This document shows, one piece after another, positions 1-9,930 of a DNA stretch of 64,000 nt. The DNA is from Shewanella xiamenensis (GTDB lineage: Bacteria; Pseudomonadota; Gammaproteobacteria; Enterobacterales; Shewanellaceae): contig NZ_BMOP01000001.1 of assembly GCF_014647135.1 (NCBI RefSeq), positions 310,001-374,000 on the forward strand, written 5' to 3'. The notes under the pieces are model-generated. The model had not been told where the DNA came from and made no database searches. It saw nothing but the letters and a program-made list of their open reading frames with translations. Position numbers and translations under genes: made by a program. Each line of letters opens with the position of its first letter. Within the stretch, counting starts at the first letter, position 1.

Positions 1-1289
1 CCGATTAAATTCACTCTCGACCATGCTTTAGTCCGGTAGGCGATCCACTCGCATTCTTGCTTACACAAGGGACTGACAAGTAGTGCAAGACGATTATTGC
101 CTTCGGTGAGGACTTCAGGTTTGGTGCGAACAAACCAAGGACTAAACCGGCTTTTATCGATAGTTGGTAGCCGCCGTGTCAACACGTTAAGTCGCGCAGG
201 GCTGAGTTCAAGTTCATCAAGCGGTTTAAAATTCAACGGTTTTAAATAATCGTTTCTAAGTTCTGGCGAGCGTCGATAATGGGCAAATCCCATGATTTTT
301 TCGACCGCTGAATGAGGTGATATGTCCATGGTGGGCATATCCTGATAACGCGAGAGCATGGTCAGTAACTTAGGACTAAATCCCTTCGCTTGCCTGAGAT
401 CGACAATCAGTAATGGTTGCTCCATACCTTTACGTAACTCTTCTTGTTGTATTTTATCGAGTTCAAAAGCATAGAGGTCATCTATTTTGAGTCGAGCCGT
501 GGTTGGATTTATCTGTTCTAGTGAATAGTCAGGTTTTGAGACCGTAGTCGGCCCTAAGTCATCAAGTTGAGTGAGTAGGCGTTCAAAGCTTATCTCTGTG
601 TCGTCTTCAATCGGTTTAACTATCGTTTTAGAAGGGGGAGGCAGAGCAATAGTGACCTGCGTTGTCTGCAAATCATCATTTATCAAACTAATAATCACAT
701 AAGGTTTGATGCTTAAGCCTAAGTCTTCCCGCAGTAGGTTGAGTCGTTTAAGCCAAATCAGCTGCATTTCTTGGCTATTTTTTGCAGGCTCTGACAGATA
801 GGCTTGGCTGGCAGAAATCCACTTACTTAAGGGGATGCCATCAATATGGGTGATAAAAGGATACTCGGCACTAATAGGATTATTTTTATGGTCTAAGGCA
901 AGCCATTGTTCGTTGACGGGTCTCAGTGTTAAGGGTAAGTCGGCGCTACTATTGTCAACTTTCGCAACTTGAGCACCAGGATCTTTTAAGGCGTTAAGCA
1001 GTTTTGTAAGCTCAGCTGCGAACCGTTCTGTAGGAACAAGATCTTGGTATTGCTCAGTCATCAGTCCAGCAAGTCGTTCGAGTTGGTTGTCATTGTGTTG
1101 TGGATCCAACGCATAAAATGCGGAGTGTTGTTCAATTTGATTGAGCAGAATATAGAGATCTTGGCGAATATCTTTTGTCGTTAACGTGGGTTGTTCTTTT
1201 TCAGGAATAGCAAAAAACGCGAGCCTGATAAGGCTCGCGCAAATAATCATGCTCAGCAAAGTTATTACCGTTCGATAGCTAAAACTCAT
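1..1289 (-). CDS. S41 (tail-specific protease)-like protein, C-terminus beyond the window
   Basis: The frame is open from an ATG at 1289 to the window edge (about 429 codons), with a GGAGGA ribosome site just upstream. The N-terminus (MSFSYRTVITLLSMIICAS) looks like a signal peptide or membrane anchor. Near the cut end two stretches resemble the core of C-terminal processing peptidases: LLIVDLRQAKG, where the family has an IxDLRxNxGG strand and loop, and LLVSPLCKQECEWIA, where it has the strand carrying the catalytic serine in a TxSAxE context. The glycine pair and the expected serine are not visible, so if this is an S41 domain it may be inactive. The family call is from motif likeness only. 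The gene lies 175 bp downstream of pldA on the same strand. Confidence 0.55.
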   Translation of the reverse strand, partial: MSFSYRTVITLLSMIICASLIRLAFFAIPEKEQPTLTTKDIRQDLYILLNQIEQHSAFYALDPQHNDNQLERLAGLMTEQYQDLVPTERFAAELTKLLNALKDPGAQVAKVDNSSADLPLTLRPVNEQWLALDHKNNPISAEYPFITHIDGIPLSKWISASQAYLSEPAKNSQEMQLIWLKRLNLLREDLGLSIKPYVIISLINDDLQTTQVTIALPPPSKTIVKPIEDDTEISFERLLTQLDDLGPTTVSKPDYSLEQINPTTARLKIDDLYAFELDKIQQEELRKGMEQPLLIVDLRQAKGFSPKLLTMLSRYQDMPTMDISPHSAVEKIMGFAHYRRSPELRNDYLKPLNFKPLDELELSPARLNVLTRRLPTIDKSRFSPWFVRTKPEVLTEGNNRLALLVSPLCKQECEWIAYRTKAWSRVNLI

Positions 1290-1464
1290 ATTCCTCCATG
1301 ATGACCCTTACTGCTAAAAAGGTGTGCGACTATCGATGTAAATGCCGCTGTTGGCAATAAAAATCATCATTAAGCTCCCTTAGGTTGCTCGCACTTGAGC
1401 AATTTAGCAGCAGTTTGTTTGTGTCAGCATAGAATTATGGCTGTTTTTTGTGCTGTGTCACGTC

Positions 1465-2349
1465 CTAGAGAATATCGTTGAGTGATACACCGATCCCAAT
1501 ACGTTGATTATGATGGTTATAGTCGATCAGGCTTTCACCGTAGCCATTAAAGTATTGAGTATAAAGGCGTAAGTTACCTATGATGGGATAGCTCCAAGTG
1601 ATCTCTGCTGAACCTCGGTCAATATCTTTAAAGTTAGTTTTAACGGTGAGAGTGAATCTATGCTCATCAATCCCATACACGCCAACAAATTCAGCATTGC
1701 CAATATACTCATCAATATTGGGATTATCATCGCCACGGGCTTGGTGGATGTCTGTTTTTTCATCCTCAGGAATGCGCCACCACACCTTAGTTGAAAACGC
1801 CAGTGGGCCAGCATCAAAGATCATCGTGCCATAGATGCGGTTCCAACTACGGGATAATAAACCTGCTTTACCATTAGATTGGTGGACAGCGCCCAATCCC
1901 CAAAACGAGTTTGTCACACCGCCAATTTTCCAATCATTATTGAATAGCATAAAGATTTCGGGTTCGTGGTTTGTTTCACGAAAGGGTGAAGATATTTCCT
2001 TATTGTATACCTGCCAATAGGATTGATTAGTATAGGCAAAAAATAGGTGACCATTATCACCAAAGACATTGTACCAAATTGGAAACTTAAAGCTTATCTG
2101 AAACTTAGCTTCCATCTCATCGAGTTCATAGTTTGTTCCGGCGGCCTCCCCTGCATAGGGTTTCATATTCGGATCAGGATTATAGGTCGCGGGTAAAATG
2201 TAATTGACTTTATGCGGCGTTATTACAAATGGACGCTCTGAAGTCGCTAGTTCATCCTTAACGCGATCTTTGATTAAAGATTCCTCTGCCTGTAACCCTG
2301 TACAAGTTAGCAGTCCGATTAATGCGATACCTTGATAAAATGGGGACAT
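1465..2349 (-). CDS. pldA: Outer-membrane phospholipase A1 (OMPLA)
   Basis: Calcium-dependent outer-membrane phospholipase that removes acyl chains from phospholipids and lysophospholipids misplaced in the outer leaflet. The 294-residue product starts with a signal peptide ending near LQAEE. It then shows the OMPLA signatures YTNQSYWQVYN and FRETNHEPEIF, the catalytic HQSNG motif (His and Ser) and the third catalytic residue, Asn, in SRSWNRIY. The C-terminus contains alternating aromatic strands typical of a beta-barrel. Length agrees with E. coli PldA (289 residues). An AGGAG sequence precedes the ATG. The gene appears monocistronic, with only a moderate gap to the S41-like gene downstream. 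Confidence 0.95.
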   Translation of the reverse strand: MSPFYQGIALIGLLTCTGLQAEESLIKDRVKDELATSERPFVITPHKVNYILPATYNPDPNMKPYAGEAAGTNYELDEMEAKFQISFKFPIWYNVFGDNGHLFFAYTNQSYWQVYNKEISSPFRETNHEPEIFMLFNNDWKIGGVTNSFWGLGAVHQSNGKAGLLSRSWNRIYGTMIFDAGPLAFSTKVWWRIPEDEKTDIHQARGDDNPNIDEYIGNAEFVGVYGIDEHRFTLTVKTNFKDIDRGSAEITWSYPIIGNLRLYTQYFNGYGESLIDYNHHNQRIGIGVSLNDIL

Positions 2350-2771
2350 CGACTCTCCTTGATGTGTCTGTTTGCTTTATCTTTATTTACCGAGCTTAAC
2401 ATTAGTCTGTGGATCTTTTGTGAGAAATACTGTCACTTGTACTACTTAACTTGAGTGAAACTGCATCTCTTCTTATGCGTTAACGCGCTGACTGAGTAGA
2501 TTTTTTAGCAATAACATAGTGCTGTTATGTGAGGTGATGCAAGTTTAGGTTGCATTCCTATTTGCCCTGTTATCATGTTTTATTTAGTTATTTCAAATAA
2601 TTAACTTATTTTAGTCAGTATGGTGCTTTTGCCAACCTCGTTTATAGTTAACTGGCTTAATTCAAATTTGGTTGTTATTTCTTTTTGATATAACAATTAA
2701 TGATTTTATATTTATTATGGAATATAACTGGCGCTATATTGCTACACATTGATCTCATATCGGGGAATGTG
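2350..2771. other. Intergenic region between divergent pldA and cobA
   Basis: This AT-rich gap of about 420 bp must hold the promoters of pldA (leftward) and of the cys operon (rightward). I could not assign -35/-10 boxes or an operator with confidence. An in-frame upstream ATG at 2700 would lengthen CobA by 24 residues with no family likeness, so I treat it as non-coding. No hairpin terminator or RNA motif was recognised. Confidence 0.5.
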
Positions 2772-3602
2772 ATGGAAATTTTATCTTTACCAGGCCAAAG
2801 CGCTAAGGGCAAAGTCTGGCTGGTTGGTGCGGGCCCCGGCGATGTAGAGTTATTAACCCTTAAAGCGTGGCGCATTCTAAAGTCTGCCGATGCGGTGTTA
2901 TACGATGCGCTCGTTAGCCAAGATATCCTCGATTTGATCCCTAAAGATGCTGAAAAAATTGCCGTCGGTAAACGTGCAGGCAAGCATAGCGCGGCGCAAG
3001 ATGAAATTAATCAGTTACTGGTGACGAAAGCCTATACCCGTAAAAACGTGGTACGCCTCAAGGGCGGCGATCCGTTTATTTTTGGTCGCGGTGGTGAAGA
3101 GTTACAAACCTTAGTCGAAGCGGGCGTCGAATTTGAAGTGGTTCCCGGGATTACCGCCGCCAGCGGCACTTCGGCCTATGCGGGCATTCCATTAACCCAT
3201 AGGGATTACGCCCAAGGGGTAACGTTCATCACTGGCCATTGTCAGCTCGAAAGCCGTCCGATGGATTGGCAGGGTTATGCTAATCCCAACAATACCTTAG
3301 TTGTATATATGGGGATTTTAAACGCGGGCATTATCCGTCAAGGGTTAATCAACGCAGGTCGTAGCCCAGAGACACCAGTGGCCATCGTCTCGAAGGCGAC
3401 CACTCAGTCGCAGCAACGTTTTATTGGGCAATTAGATTCACTCGAACAACTTGCTGCTGATCCGCAGTTGCAAATGCCCGCATTAATGATTATTGGCGAA
3501 GTGGTGGGGTTGTCCGAAACCTTAAATTGGTTTCAGCCCAAGGGCGAAGGCCAGCTGCCGCTTGACGCTTTAAATACGACCAAAGTTGCAGCAAAAATTT
3601 AG
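2772..3602 (+). CDS. cobA: Uroporphyrinogen-III C-methyltransferase (SUMT)
   Basis: Transfers two methyl groups from S-adenosylmethionine to uroporphyrinogen III to give precorrin-2, the precursor of siroheme, the cofactor of assimilatory sulfite reductase. The 276-residue product shows the SUMT motifs [15 protein letters not shown] near the N-terminus, [17 protein letters not shown], and [21 protein letters not shown] for SAM and substrate binding. I chose the ATG at 2772 because GGGGA lies 5 bp upstream and the SUMT fold begins soon after; an ATG at 2700 would only add a hydrophobic non-conserved leader. It is a stand-alone SUMT without the CysG dehydrogenase/ferrochelatase domain. It leads the cys gene cluster, which fits supply of siroheme for sulfur assimilation. 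Confidence 0.93.
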   Translation: MEILSLPGQSAKGKVWLVGAGPGDVELLTLKAWRILKSADAVLYDALVSQDILDLIPKDAEKIAVGKRAGKHSAAQDEINQLLVTKAYTRKNVVRLKGGDPFIFGRGGEELQTLVEAGVEFEVVPGITAASGTSAYAGIPLTHRDYAQGVTFITGHCQLESRPMDWQGYANPNNTLVVYMGILNAGIIRQGLINAGRSPETPVAIVSKATTQSQQRFIGQLDSLEQLAADPQLQMPALMIIGEVVGLSETLNWFQPKGEGQLPLDALNTTKVAAKI

Positions 3603-3683
3603 TTAAATCAGAACATTTTTTAGAAATAGTTAAGTTAAATCCAGCTGCCTGTCGCAGCCCATTTTAGGTAAACGGAGAAGAGT

Positions 3684-4592
3684 ATGGCCGGGCGTGAATT
3701 AAGCCACTTACAACAACTGGAAGCCGAAAGCATTCAGATCATTCGGGAAGTCGCAGCCGAATTCGATAATCCAGTCATGTTGTATTCCATCGGAAAAGAT
3801 TCTTCGGTGATGTTACACCTTGCGCGTAAAGCTTTTTATCCCGGCAAGATCCCATTCCCCTTGCTGCATGTGGATACGGGCTGGAAATTCAAAGAGATGA
3901 TCGCCTTTCGTGATGCGCAGGCGAAAAAATTTGGCTTTGAATTATTAACTCATACTAACCCAGAAGGCGTTGCCCAAGGGATTAACCCCTTCGACCATGG
4001 TAGTGCAAAACACACTGACATCATGAAAACCCAAGGCTTAAAACAAGCCTTAAACCAATATGGTTTTGATGCCGCTTTTGGTGGTGCGCGTCGTGATGAG
4101 GAAAAATCCCGCGCGAAGGAGCGGGTGTATTCGTTCCGCGACCGTCACCATAGATGGGATCCTAAGAATCAGCGCCCTGAACTGTGGCGCACCTATAACG
4201 GCGCTGTGAACAAGGGCGAAAGTATTCGTGTCTTCCCATTATCGAATTGGACTGAACTCGATATTTGGCAATATATCTATCAAGAAAACATTGAGTTAGT
4301 GCCCCTGTATTTTGCGGCTGAGCGCCCTGTGGTTGAGCGTGGTGGTCAGTTGATTATGGCCGACGATGAGCGCATGAAGCTCGAAGAAGGTGAAACCATT
4401 AAGCATGAGGTGGTGCGTTTTAGAACCTTAGGTTGCTATCCATTGACGGCGGCAATGCATTCGCAGGCGGACAATCTCGAAAAAATCATCGAAGAAATGC
4501 TGCTAACTCGCTCGAGCGAACGCCAAGGGCGGTTAATTGACTCGGACCAGAGTGCATCGATGGAGCAGAAGAAACGCCAAGGTTATTTCTAA
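3684..4592 (+). CDS. cysD: Sulfate adenylyltransferase subunit 2
   Basis: Small catalytic subunit of ATP sulfurylase, which with CysN makes adenosine 5'-phosphosulfate (APS) from ATP and sulfate in the cytoplasm. The 302-residue product contains the PP-loop ATP-binding motif [10 protein letters not shown] (about residues 35-44), the [16 protein letters not shown] segment, and the conserved C-terminus ending QGRLIDSDQ...KRQGYF. Length equals E. coli CysD (302). An AACGGAGAAGAG ribosome site precedes the ATG. It follows cobA by 81 bp and precedes cysN by 131 bp on the same strand, in the usual D-N order. Confidence 0.97.
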   Translation: MAGRELSHLQQLEAESIQIIREVAAEFDNPVMLYSIGKDSSVMLHLARKAFYPGKIPFPLLHVDTGWKFKEMIAFRDAQAKKFGFELLTHTNPEGVAQGINPFDHGSAKHTDIMKTQGLKQALNQYGFDAAFGGARRDEEKSRAKERVYSFRDRHHRWDPKNQRPELWRTYNGAVNKGESIRVFPLSNWTELDIWQYIYQENIELVPLYFAAERPVVERGGQLIMADDERMKLEEGETIKHEVVRFRTLGCYPLTAAMHSQADNLEKIIEEMLLTRSSERQGRLIDSDQSASMEQKKRQGYF

Positions 4593-4723
4593 ACTAAGGC
4601 ATTTCGAGCGAAGGTTCAGAGACAGATTAAACCGATTTCGTGAATGTCCCGATGAAGGCTTTTAGAGCAATCAAGTACCAGCAGACTTCACGAACAGTTG
4701 AGCAAGATAAGAGTGAGATAAAG

Positions 4724-6166
4724 ATGGATAAAGCGGTCAATAAAACTAATCGTATGGCGGCAGAAATCAGCCAGCATGGAGTAAAAGAATATCTAGCCCA
4801 GCAACAACATAAAGGTTTGTTGCGCTTTTTAACCTGCGGCAGCGTCGACGATGGCAAGAGCACCTTAATTGGTCGTTTATTGCATGACAGCGCGCAGATC
4901 TATGAAGATCAATTAGCCAGCTTAAAAAATGATAGCGCTAAGATGGGCACAACGGGCGAAGCCATAGACTTGGCTTTGCTGGTGGATGGTCTGCAAGCCG
5001 AGCGTGAGCAGGGCATTACTATCGATGTGGCTTATCGTTATTTTTCAAGCGATAAGCGTAAGTTCATTATCGCCGACACCCCAGGCCATGAGCAGTACAC
5101 CCGTAATATGGCGACTGGCGCCTCAACCTGTGACTTAGCGGTGATCTTAGTGGATGCGCGTTACGGCGTGCAGACCCAAACCAAGCGCCATGCCTTTATT
5201 GCCTCTTTGCTGGGTATTCGCCACTTTGTGGTCGCGGTCAATAAGATGGATTTACTCGGGTTCGATGAGCAAGTATTCAATCGTATTCGTAATGATTTTA
5301 GTGAGTTCGTTAAAGGCTTTGGTGAGTTAGATATTCACTTTGTGCCCTTATCAGCACTCAATGGCGACAACGTGGTCGAGCCAAGTTTACATACCCCTTG
5401 GTATCAGGGCGGTACATTACTGGAATTGTTGGAAACCATTGATACCCAACGTGAACTGAGTGCCTTACCCGTGCGCTTCCCGGTGCAATATGTGTCGCGT
5501 CCAAATCTGGATTTTCGTGGTTTTGCCGGTACTTTAGCCTCTGGTGTCATCAAGGTGGGTGATGAAGTGGTAGCGCTGCCTTCGGGTAAACGCAGCAAGG
5601 TTGAGCGTATCGTGACCTTCGATGGTGATTTGGCCGAGGCAACGGCGGGGCAAGCCGTGACTATCACCTTAGAAGATGAAATCGATATTTCCCGTGGTGA
5701 TTTACTGGCTCTGCCAGAAAGTGCGCCACAGGTTGCCAACCAAATCGTGGCTGACCTCGTGTGGATGGATGAAAAACCACTACAACTCGGCCAGTTATAT
5801 GACATCAAGGTTGCGGGTAAAAAGACTCAAGCCTCAGTCTCGACCATAGAATATGTGGTTGATGTGAACACACTTGCGCGCAGCAGCGCCGACACACTAG
5901 GGCTCAATGCTATCGCTCGCGTGACCTTAGAGCTGACAGAAGATATCGTTTTCGATGCCTATTCTCTGGTACGTGATACTGGCGGCATGATCCTGATTGA
6001 CCGTTTATCCAATGCAACAGTTGCAGCGGTAATGGTGGTGTCAGGCCAACATGTAAGCAAGCAAGTGTCTTCACAATTTAGTGCCTTTGAAATTGAGTTT
6101 AATGCGCTAGTACGTAAACACTTCCCGCACTGGCAAGCGATTGATATTTCAAAGCTTGGAGCCTAA
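4724..6166 (+). CDS. cysN: Sulfate adenylyltransferase subunit 1 (GTPase)
   Basis: GTP-hydrolysing subunit of ATP sulfurylase; GTP hydrolysis drives APS formation by CysD. The 480-residue protein is an EF-Tu-like GTPase: G1 GSVDDGKST near residue 40, G2/switch I around [15 protein letters not shown]3 [12 protein letters not shown]4 NKMDLLG and beta-barrel domains after about residue 240. The frame is open from an ATG at 4640, which would add 28 basic, poorly conserved residues. I chose 4724 because CysN homologues begin close to MAAEIS and a GAGTGAGATAAAG purine stretch precedes this ATG. The stop is followed after 3 bp by the GTG of the SLC13 gene, indicating one transcript. Confidence 0.95.
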   Translation: MDKAVNKTNRMAAEISQHGVKEYLAQQQHKGLLRFLTCGSVDDGKSTLIGRLLHDSAQIYEDQLASLKNDSAKMGTTGEAIDLALLVDGLQAEREQGITIDVAYRYFSSDKRKFIIADTPGHEQYTRNMATGASTCDLAVILVDARYGVQTQTKRHAFIASLLGIRHFVVAVNKMDLLGFDEQVFNRIRNDFSEFVKGFGELDIHFVPLSALNGDNVVEPSLHTPWYQGGTLLELLETIDTQRELSALPVRFPVQYVSRPNLDFRGFAGTLASGVIKVGDEVVALPSGKRSKVERIVTFDGDLAEATAGQAVTITLEDEIDISRGDLLALPESAPQVANQIVADLVWMDEKPLQLGQLYDIKVAGKKTQASVSTIEYVVDVNTLARSSADTLGLNAIARVTLELTEDIVFDAYSLVRDTGGMILIDRLSNATVAAVMVVSGQHVSKQVSSQFSAFEIEFNALVRKHFPHWQAIDISKLGA

Positions 6167-6169
6167 TAC

Positions 6170-7894
6170 GTGAGTGACTTGTGGCTATTGGCGATAGTGT
6201 TGTTTGGGTTGTTGGCTGGCTTAATTGCTGGTCGCATAAACCCTGCGGTGTTGTTTTTATTTGCTTTTTTAATATGTTACCTCCTCGGTATGGTAACGCT
6301 CGACACCGCACTCACTAGCTTTACCAATACTGGGTTAGTCACATTAGTGTTATTGGTACTGGCGGCGACGGCGCTGGAAAAGACTTCATTGCTGGGGAAG
6401 TTAAGCCAAGTGATTGGCAATAACTCTCTACCCGTCACGATGGCAAAGCTGGGGCTTTCCACTGCACTGTTATCGTCCTTTACCAATAACACGGCGGTTG
6501 TAGCATCTTTGATTGGGGTGGTACGTCGTAATCAGGCTCATGCACCTGCTAAGTTATTACTGCCACTTAACTATGCGGCGATTCTTGGGGGGACGCTGAC
6601 ACTGATTGGTACTTCCACCAATCTTATCGTCAATTCGTTTGTGGAAAATGCGGGCTTACCTGCGCTGGGTTTCTTTGAGTTTACCCCTGTTGCAGCGTTG
6701 ATTGTACTGTTAGGCATTGCGCTACTGATCATGTTGGCTAATACCTTGCCCGACAGACGGGAGGATACGACAGAAGAAGCACTGCCCTATTTACTTGAGG
6801 CCCATGTCGCTAAAGGCTCACCTTTAGTGGGGCGCAGTGTGGTTGACAACAAGCTCAGAGCCCTAAAAAAGCTTTATTTAGTGGAGCTTGAGCGAAGCGG
6901 TATTTGTATTTGCCCAGTTCCGCCGCAGTTAGTATTGCAAGCGGATGATGTGCTGCGGTTCAGTGGCGCGGTGGAGTCCGTGGAGCTTTTACATCAATTT
7001 GATGGGCTCGATTGGTTTGGTAAGCATCAGGCCAAGGGCCAAAATCTAGTCGAAGCGGTATTGGCACCTTCGTCGAGCTTAGTGGGCAGCACCTTAAAAG
7101 AGTCCCGCTTTCGCGAGCAGTTTGATGCGGCTGTGATGGCGATTCGTCGCGGCCATCATCCGTTAAAAGGCGGCTTGGGCGATATCGTATTGCAACCGGG
7201 CGATGTGTTACTGCTGACGCCGGGGGATGGTTTTAGCACCAATGCTAAGCTGAGTACCGAATTTGCCGCTGTCAGCGGACTCGATTTGAATGTGCGTTTA
7301 GACACTAAACGCAGTCGTATCGTGTTAGCCGGATTTGTGTTGACGATTGGCCTGAGTCTGGCGGGGATTTTACCCTTGGCAAAAGGATTGGTGCTATTGC
7401 TGCTCAGCTACTTTGCCATTGGCGCCGTAACCTTAACTGAACTTAAGCGCCGTTTCCCGCTCGAGTTAGTCGTGATTGTGGGCAGCGCTTTAGGGCTAGC
7501 CAATTTGATGATGAGTACAGGACTTGCCGATGGTTTAGCGCAAGGGCTTCTCAGCGCAATCAATGGTTACGGGGTGTTTGGGGCGTTTGTGGGGGTTTAT
7601 TTAGTTACCTTATTGTTGACTGAACTCGTCACCAATAACGCCGCCGCGGCCTTGGCTTTTCCTATCGCCTATGCGGTGGCGCTGAATTATGGCGTTGATC
7701 CAAGGCCCTTTATTATGGCTGTGGTGTTTGGGGCTAGCGCTAGCTTTATTTCGCCCTATGGTTATCAAACCAACTTGATGGTGTTTAATGCGGGTAACTA
7801 TCGTTTTAGTGATTTTGTACGGTTAGGGCTGCCCTTATCCCTACAGTATTCGCTGATTGTGATTTTTATGGTGCCGATCATCTTTCCGTTTTAA
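6170..7894 (+). CDS. SLC13/DASS-family transporter with two TrkA-C domains, likely sulfate uptake
   Basis: Polytopic inner-membrane transporter of 574 residues. The N-terminal half has several membrane helices and the motif SSFTNNTAVVASLIG; the C-terminal half repeats it as LVTNNAAAALAFPIA. Both are SLC13 hairpin (SNT/TNN) motifs for Na+ and anion binding. Between them lie two regulator-of-conductance (TrkA-C) domains at roughly residues 205-265 and 285-350 (GSPLVGRSVV and SSLVGSTLKESRFREQ). It starts with a GTG 3 bp after the cysN stop, with GGAG at 6158-6161. Its place inside the cys operon and the lack of any CysTWA genes here suggest that it imports sulfate. The substrate is inferred from context, since the family also carries di- and tricarboxylates. 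Confidence 0.88.
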   Translation: MSDLWLLAIVLFGLLAGLIAGRINPAVLFLFAFLICYLLGMVTLDTALTSFTNTGLVTLVLLVLAATALEKTSLLGKLSQVIGNNSLPVTMAKLGLSTALLSSFTNNTAVVASLIGVVRRNQAHAPAKLLLPLNYAAILGGTLTLIGTSTNLIVNSFVENAGLPALGFFEFTPVAALIVLLGIALLIMLANTLPDRREDTTEEALPYLLEAHVAKGSPLVGRSVVDNKLRALKKLYLVELERSGICICPVPPQLVLQADDVLRFSGAVESVELLHQFDGLDWFGKHQAKGQNLVEAVLAPSSSLVGSTLKESRFREQFDAAVMAIRRGHHPLKGGLGDIVLQPGDVLLLTPGDGFSTNAKLSTEFAAVSGLDLNVRLDTKRSRIVLAGFVLTIGLSLAGILPLAKGLVLLLLSYFAIGAVTLTELKRRFPLELVVIVGSALGLANLMMSTGLADGLAQGLLSAINGYGVFGAFVGVYLVTLLLTELVTNNAAAALAFPIAYAVALNYGVDPRPFIMAVVFGASASFISPYGYQTNLMVFNAGNYRFSDFVRLGLPLSLQYSLIVIFMVPIIFPF

Positions 7895-7938
7895 CGATGC
7901 CTTTAGTCGTTGGTTTATTAAAGGTTTGAGGAGTTTTT

Positions 7939-8556
7939 ATGAGCAATATAGTGTGGCATCAACATAGTGTCGACCAAGCAGCTAGAGCCAAACTTAAGGG
8001 GCAGAATCCGGTATTGCTTTGGTTTACCGGGCTTTCTGGCGCAGGTAAGTCGACCCTAGCAGGTGCGCTTGAGCGTGCATTATTTGACGCGGGCTTTCAC
8101 ACCTATCTGCTTGATGGCGATAATGTGCGCCACGGTCTATGTAAAGATTTGGGTTTTAGCGTGGCCGACAGGGATGAAAACCTACGCCGTGTTGGCGAGG
8201 TAGCAAAACTTATGGTGGATGCGGGCTTGGTGGTGTTATCAGCTTTTATCTCTCCCACCCGAGAAGAGCGCGATAGCATACGTGCAAGATTCCCCGCTGG
8301 ACAATTTATCGAAGTGCATGTATCGACGCCACTTAGCGTGTGTGAAGCGCGCGATCCCAAGGGATTGTACGTGAAAGCACGCAAGGGCGAAATCGCACAT
8401 TTTACTGGGATTTCATCGCCCTATGAGGCACCGCTCTCCGCTGAGTTGACGATTGATACCAGCAAAGGGGATTTAGCATCTCAAGTTCGGGCTTTGATTG
8501 ATTATTTAACCGCAATCGACGTTATTAGCCCAAATCGCCTCACGGCACTGGCATAG
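7939..8556 (+). CDS. cysC: Adenylyl-sulfate (APS) kinase
   Basis: Phosphorylates APS at the 3'-OH with ATP to give PAPS, the substrate of PAPS reductase. The 205-residue protein has a P-loop [11 protein letters not shown] near residues 29-39, the DGDNVRHGL substrate loop, the [13 protein letters not shown] region, and [18 protein letters not shown] towards the end. Length matches E. coli CysC (201). A TTTGAGGAG ribosome site precedes the ATG. It is the last gene of the cys cluster and faces the leftward gene at 8580 with only 23 bp between their ends; no clear terminator hairpin separates them. Confidence 0.96.
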   Translation: MSNIVWHQHSVDQAARAKLKGQNPVLLWFTGLSGAGKSTLAGALERALFDAGFHTYLLDGDNVRHGLCKDLGFSVADRDENLRRVGEVAKLMVDAGLVVLSAFISPTREERDSIRARFPAGQFIEVHVSTPLSVCEARDPKGLYVKARKGEIAHFTGISSPYEAPLSAELTIDTSKGDLASQVRALIDYLTAIDVISPNRLTALA

Positions 8557-8579
8557 AAGCAGTCTATTACTACAGCTTG

Positions 8580-9419
8580 TTATTCAATCTTAAAGTCCTT
8601 GGCAAACAGGGCTTGAAGGGCTTTAAGGTATTCTTGGTCCTGTTTAGGAAGTACAAGCTGCGCTAGTTCATCGCCAATAGGTGTTAATCGATAATAACTA
8701 AAGAGCAAATTACCGCTCTTAGGGGTTAGCTTCATTTGAATACCGGGCATAGTGAGTTGGATGGGGGTTTTACTATTGAGTAAACCCGTTTCAAACTCAC
8801 TGCTATGGAGTATCCCCGCATCAACTAGGGTGAGAATACTGGAGTAGGGCAGACCAAATTGCGAGAGACCGAGGGTGATGTTGGTATGCTTGCGAAAATA
8901 TTGGCCAATCCCGCCCGTGAGCCGATAGCCGCTAATGAGTTTTAAGCGCTGCTCATTATTCACTTTTGCTGCCATGCCTAGGGCTTTTTCGAGGATTTGC
9001 GCTTCTCTGTGCGTTAATTGCTTAAGTAGCGCTAAGGTGCGTAGGCTAAAGTTTCCTGGGTTGATGATTTCACTAGAGAGAATACGTGCCCATAGGTCCT
9101 GCATTTTTCGATTATGGATTTGCTCCGCCATCAGAAAAAATTGATGACTCCAGTCGGGATCGAGATCCACCCCCGTCATGTCGGAAGAGGTATAACTTAA
9201 GGCGAGGGCGAAAATGGTTTCAACATTTGCCTGATACTGGCTGGCGAGTTTACGCTGCCGATGCTGGGCGCGTTCGGCAATCGAGGCATTGGCTGGGCGA
9301 TATTCTTCCTCACTGGCGAGACCGAGTTGACGGCCAAGTAAAAGAGCTTTTTTACGGGCAGAGACCTCCGCAGCGGGAGCGGCTTCATCCGCAAGCATTA
9401 AAATATCCGAATCCTTCAT
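8580..9419 (-). CDS. TIGR03899 / DUF2806-type conserved hypothetical protein
   Basis: A 279-residue soluble protein of unknown function. It resembles, from memory, the TIGR03899/DUF2806 family found in Shewanella and Vibrio. Visible features are a basic, helical N-terminal third (AERAQHRQRKLASQYQ), a helical core with the conserved-looking DPDWSHQFFLMAEQIHNRKMQDLWARIL (residues about 85-112), and a more beta-rich C-terminal half. There is no signal peptide, membrane segment or catalytic motif I can name. It is transcribed alone, converging on cysC, and context gives no clear role. Confidence 0.75.
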   Translation of the reverse strand: MKDSDILMLADEAAPAAEVSARKKALLLGRQLGLASEEEYRPANASIAERAQHRQRKLASQYQANVETIFALALSYTSSDMTGVDLDPDWSHQFFLMAEQIHNRKMQDLWARILSSEIINPGNFSLRTLALLKQLTHREAQILEKALGMAAKVNNEQRLKLISGYRLTGGIGQYFRKHTNITLGLSQFGLPYSSILTLVDAGILHSSEFETGLLNSKTPIQLTMPGIQMKLTPKSGNLLFSYYRLTPIGDELAQLVLPKQDQEYLKALQALFAKDFKIE

Positions 9420-9930
9420 GCCTTAATCCTGTATCACTTGTCTGCTAATTTACATGGCAAATTAGGGAGAATACCCGCTCTGCCAAAAGTGTCCAGCTTA
9501 GCCGATTGTAAGCTTTAAGTCTCCGAGTTGGTTTGCTTTTATTCGCGCTTGCTAGACTAGGGCTAGAATTGCTGATTTTGTAACATTTTGATCCTCAGAG
9601 TGGTGATTTTTATTTTTGTGAGCAAGCTAGAATTACCGAATATCGAGGGATGGTTTGGCGCTAAGCCCGTGATCTATTTCATGTAAATAGATGACTAAAT
9701 CACCTAGTATGCAATATCGTAATAGGCAGTTTGCTTTTTGCGTGGAAAACCTAAATATCGCTAGCGGACTCGCTATCCATAGAAGCGCATTGTTTATCTT
9801 GTGGTTACCTTCTGGATTGCGAGGCATTGAGTATCATATTGATTGGTATATTTAGGTCAACATAAGGCCGCCGTACTTGTTTTTCTTCTGGCCGCTTTTT
9901 CTTATTTTTGTTGAGATAATAGAGGCTTAA
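9420..9930. other. Intergenic region upstream of hemG
   Basis: A 511-bp gap between two divergent genes. The left end holds the promoter of the TIGR03899 gene and the right end that of hemG. An 8-bp inverted repeat with a 5-nt loop (ATCTATTT/AAATAGAT, 9672-9692) is visible and has no assigned function. A 64-codon leftward frame at 9633-9827 lacks a convincing start, ribosome site or family likeness and is not called. Confidence 0.5.

Noticed and set aside
70..84. Similarity of GGGACTGACAAGT to the inverted repeat at 11088-11132
   Set aside because: It lies inside a coding sequence and is short, so chance is the simplest explanation.
2700..2771. Upstream extension of cobA
   Set aside because: No ribosome site and a hydrophobic leader absent from SUMT proteins.
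4640..4723. 28-residue N-terminal extension of CysN
   Set aside because: Not conserved in the family; the ATG at 4724 has a purine-rich site upstream.
9633..9827. 64-codon leftward frame in the gap before hemG
   Set aside because: No ribosome site, no family likeness, and it lies in a promoter region.
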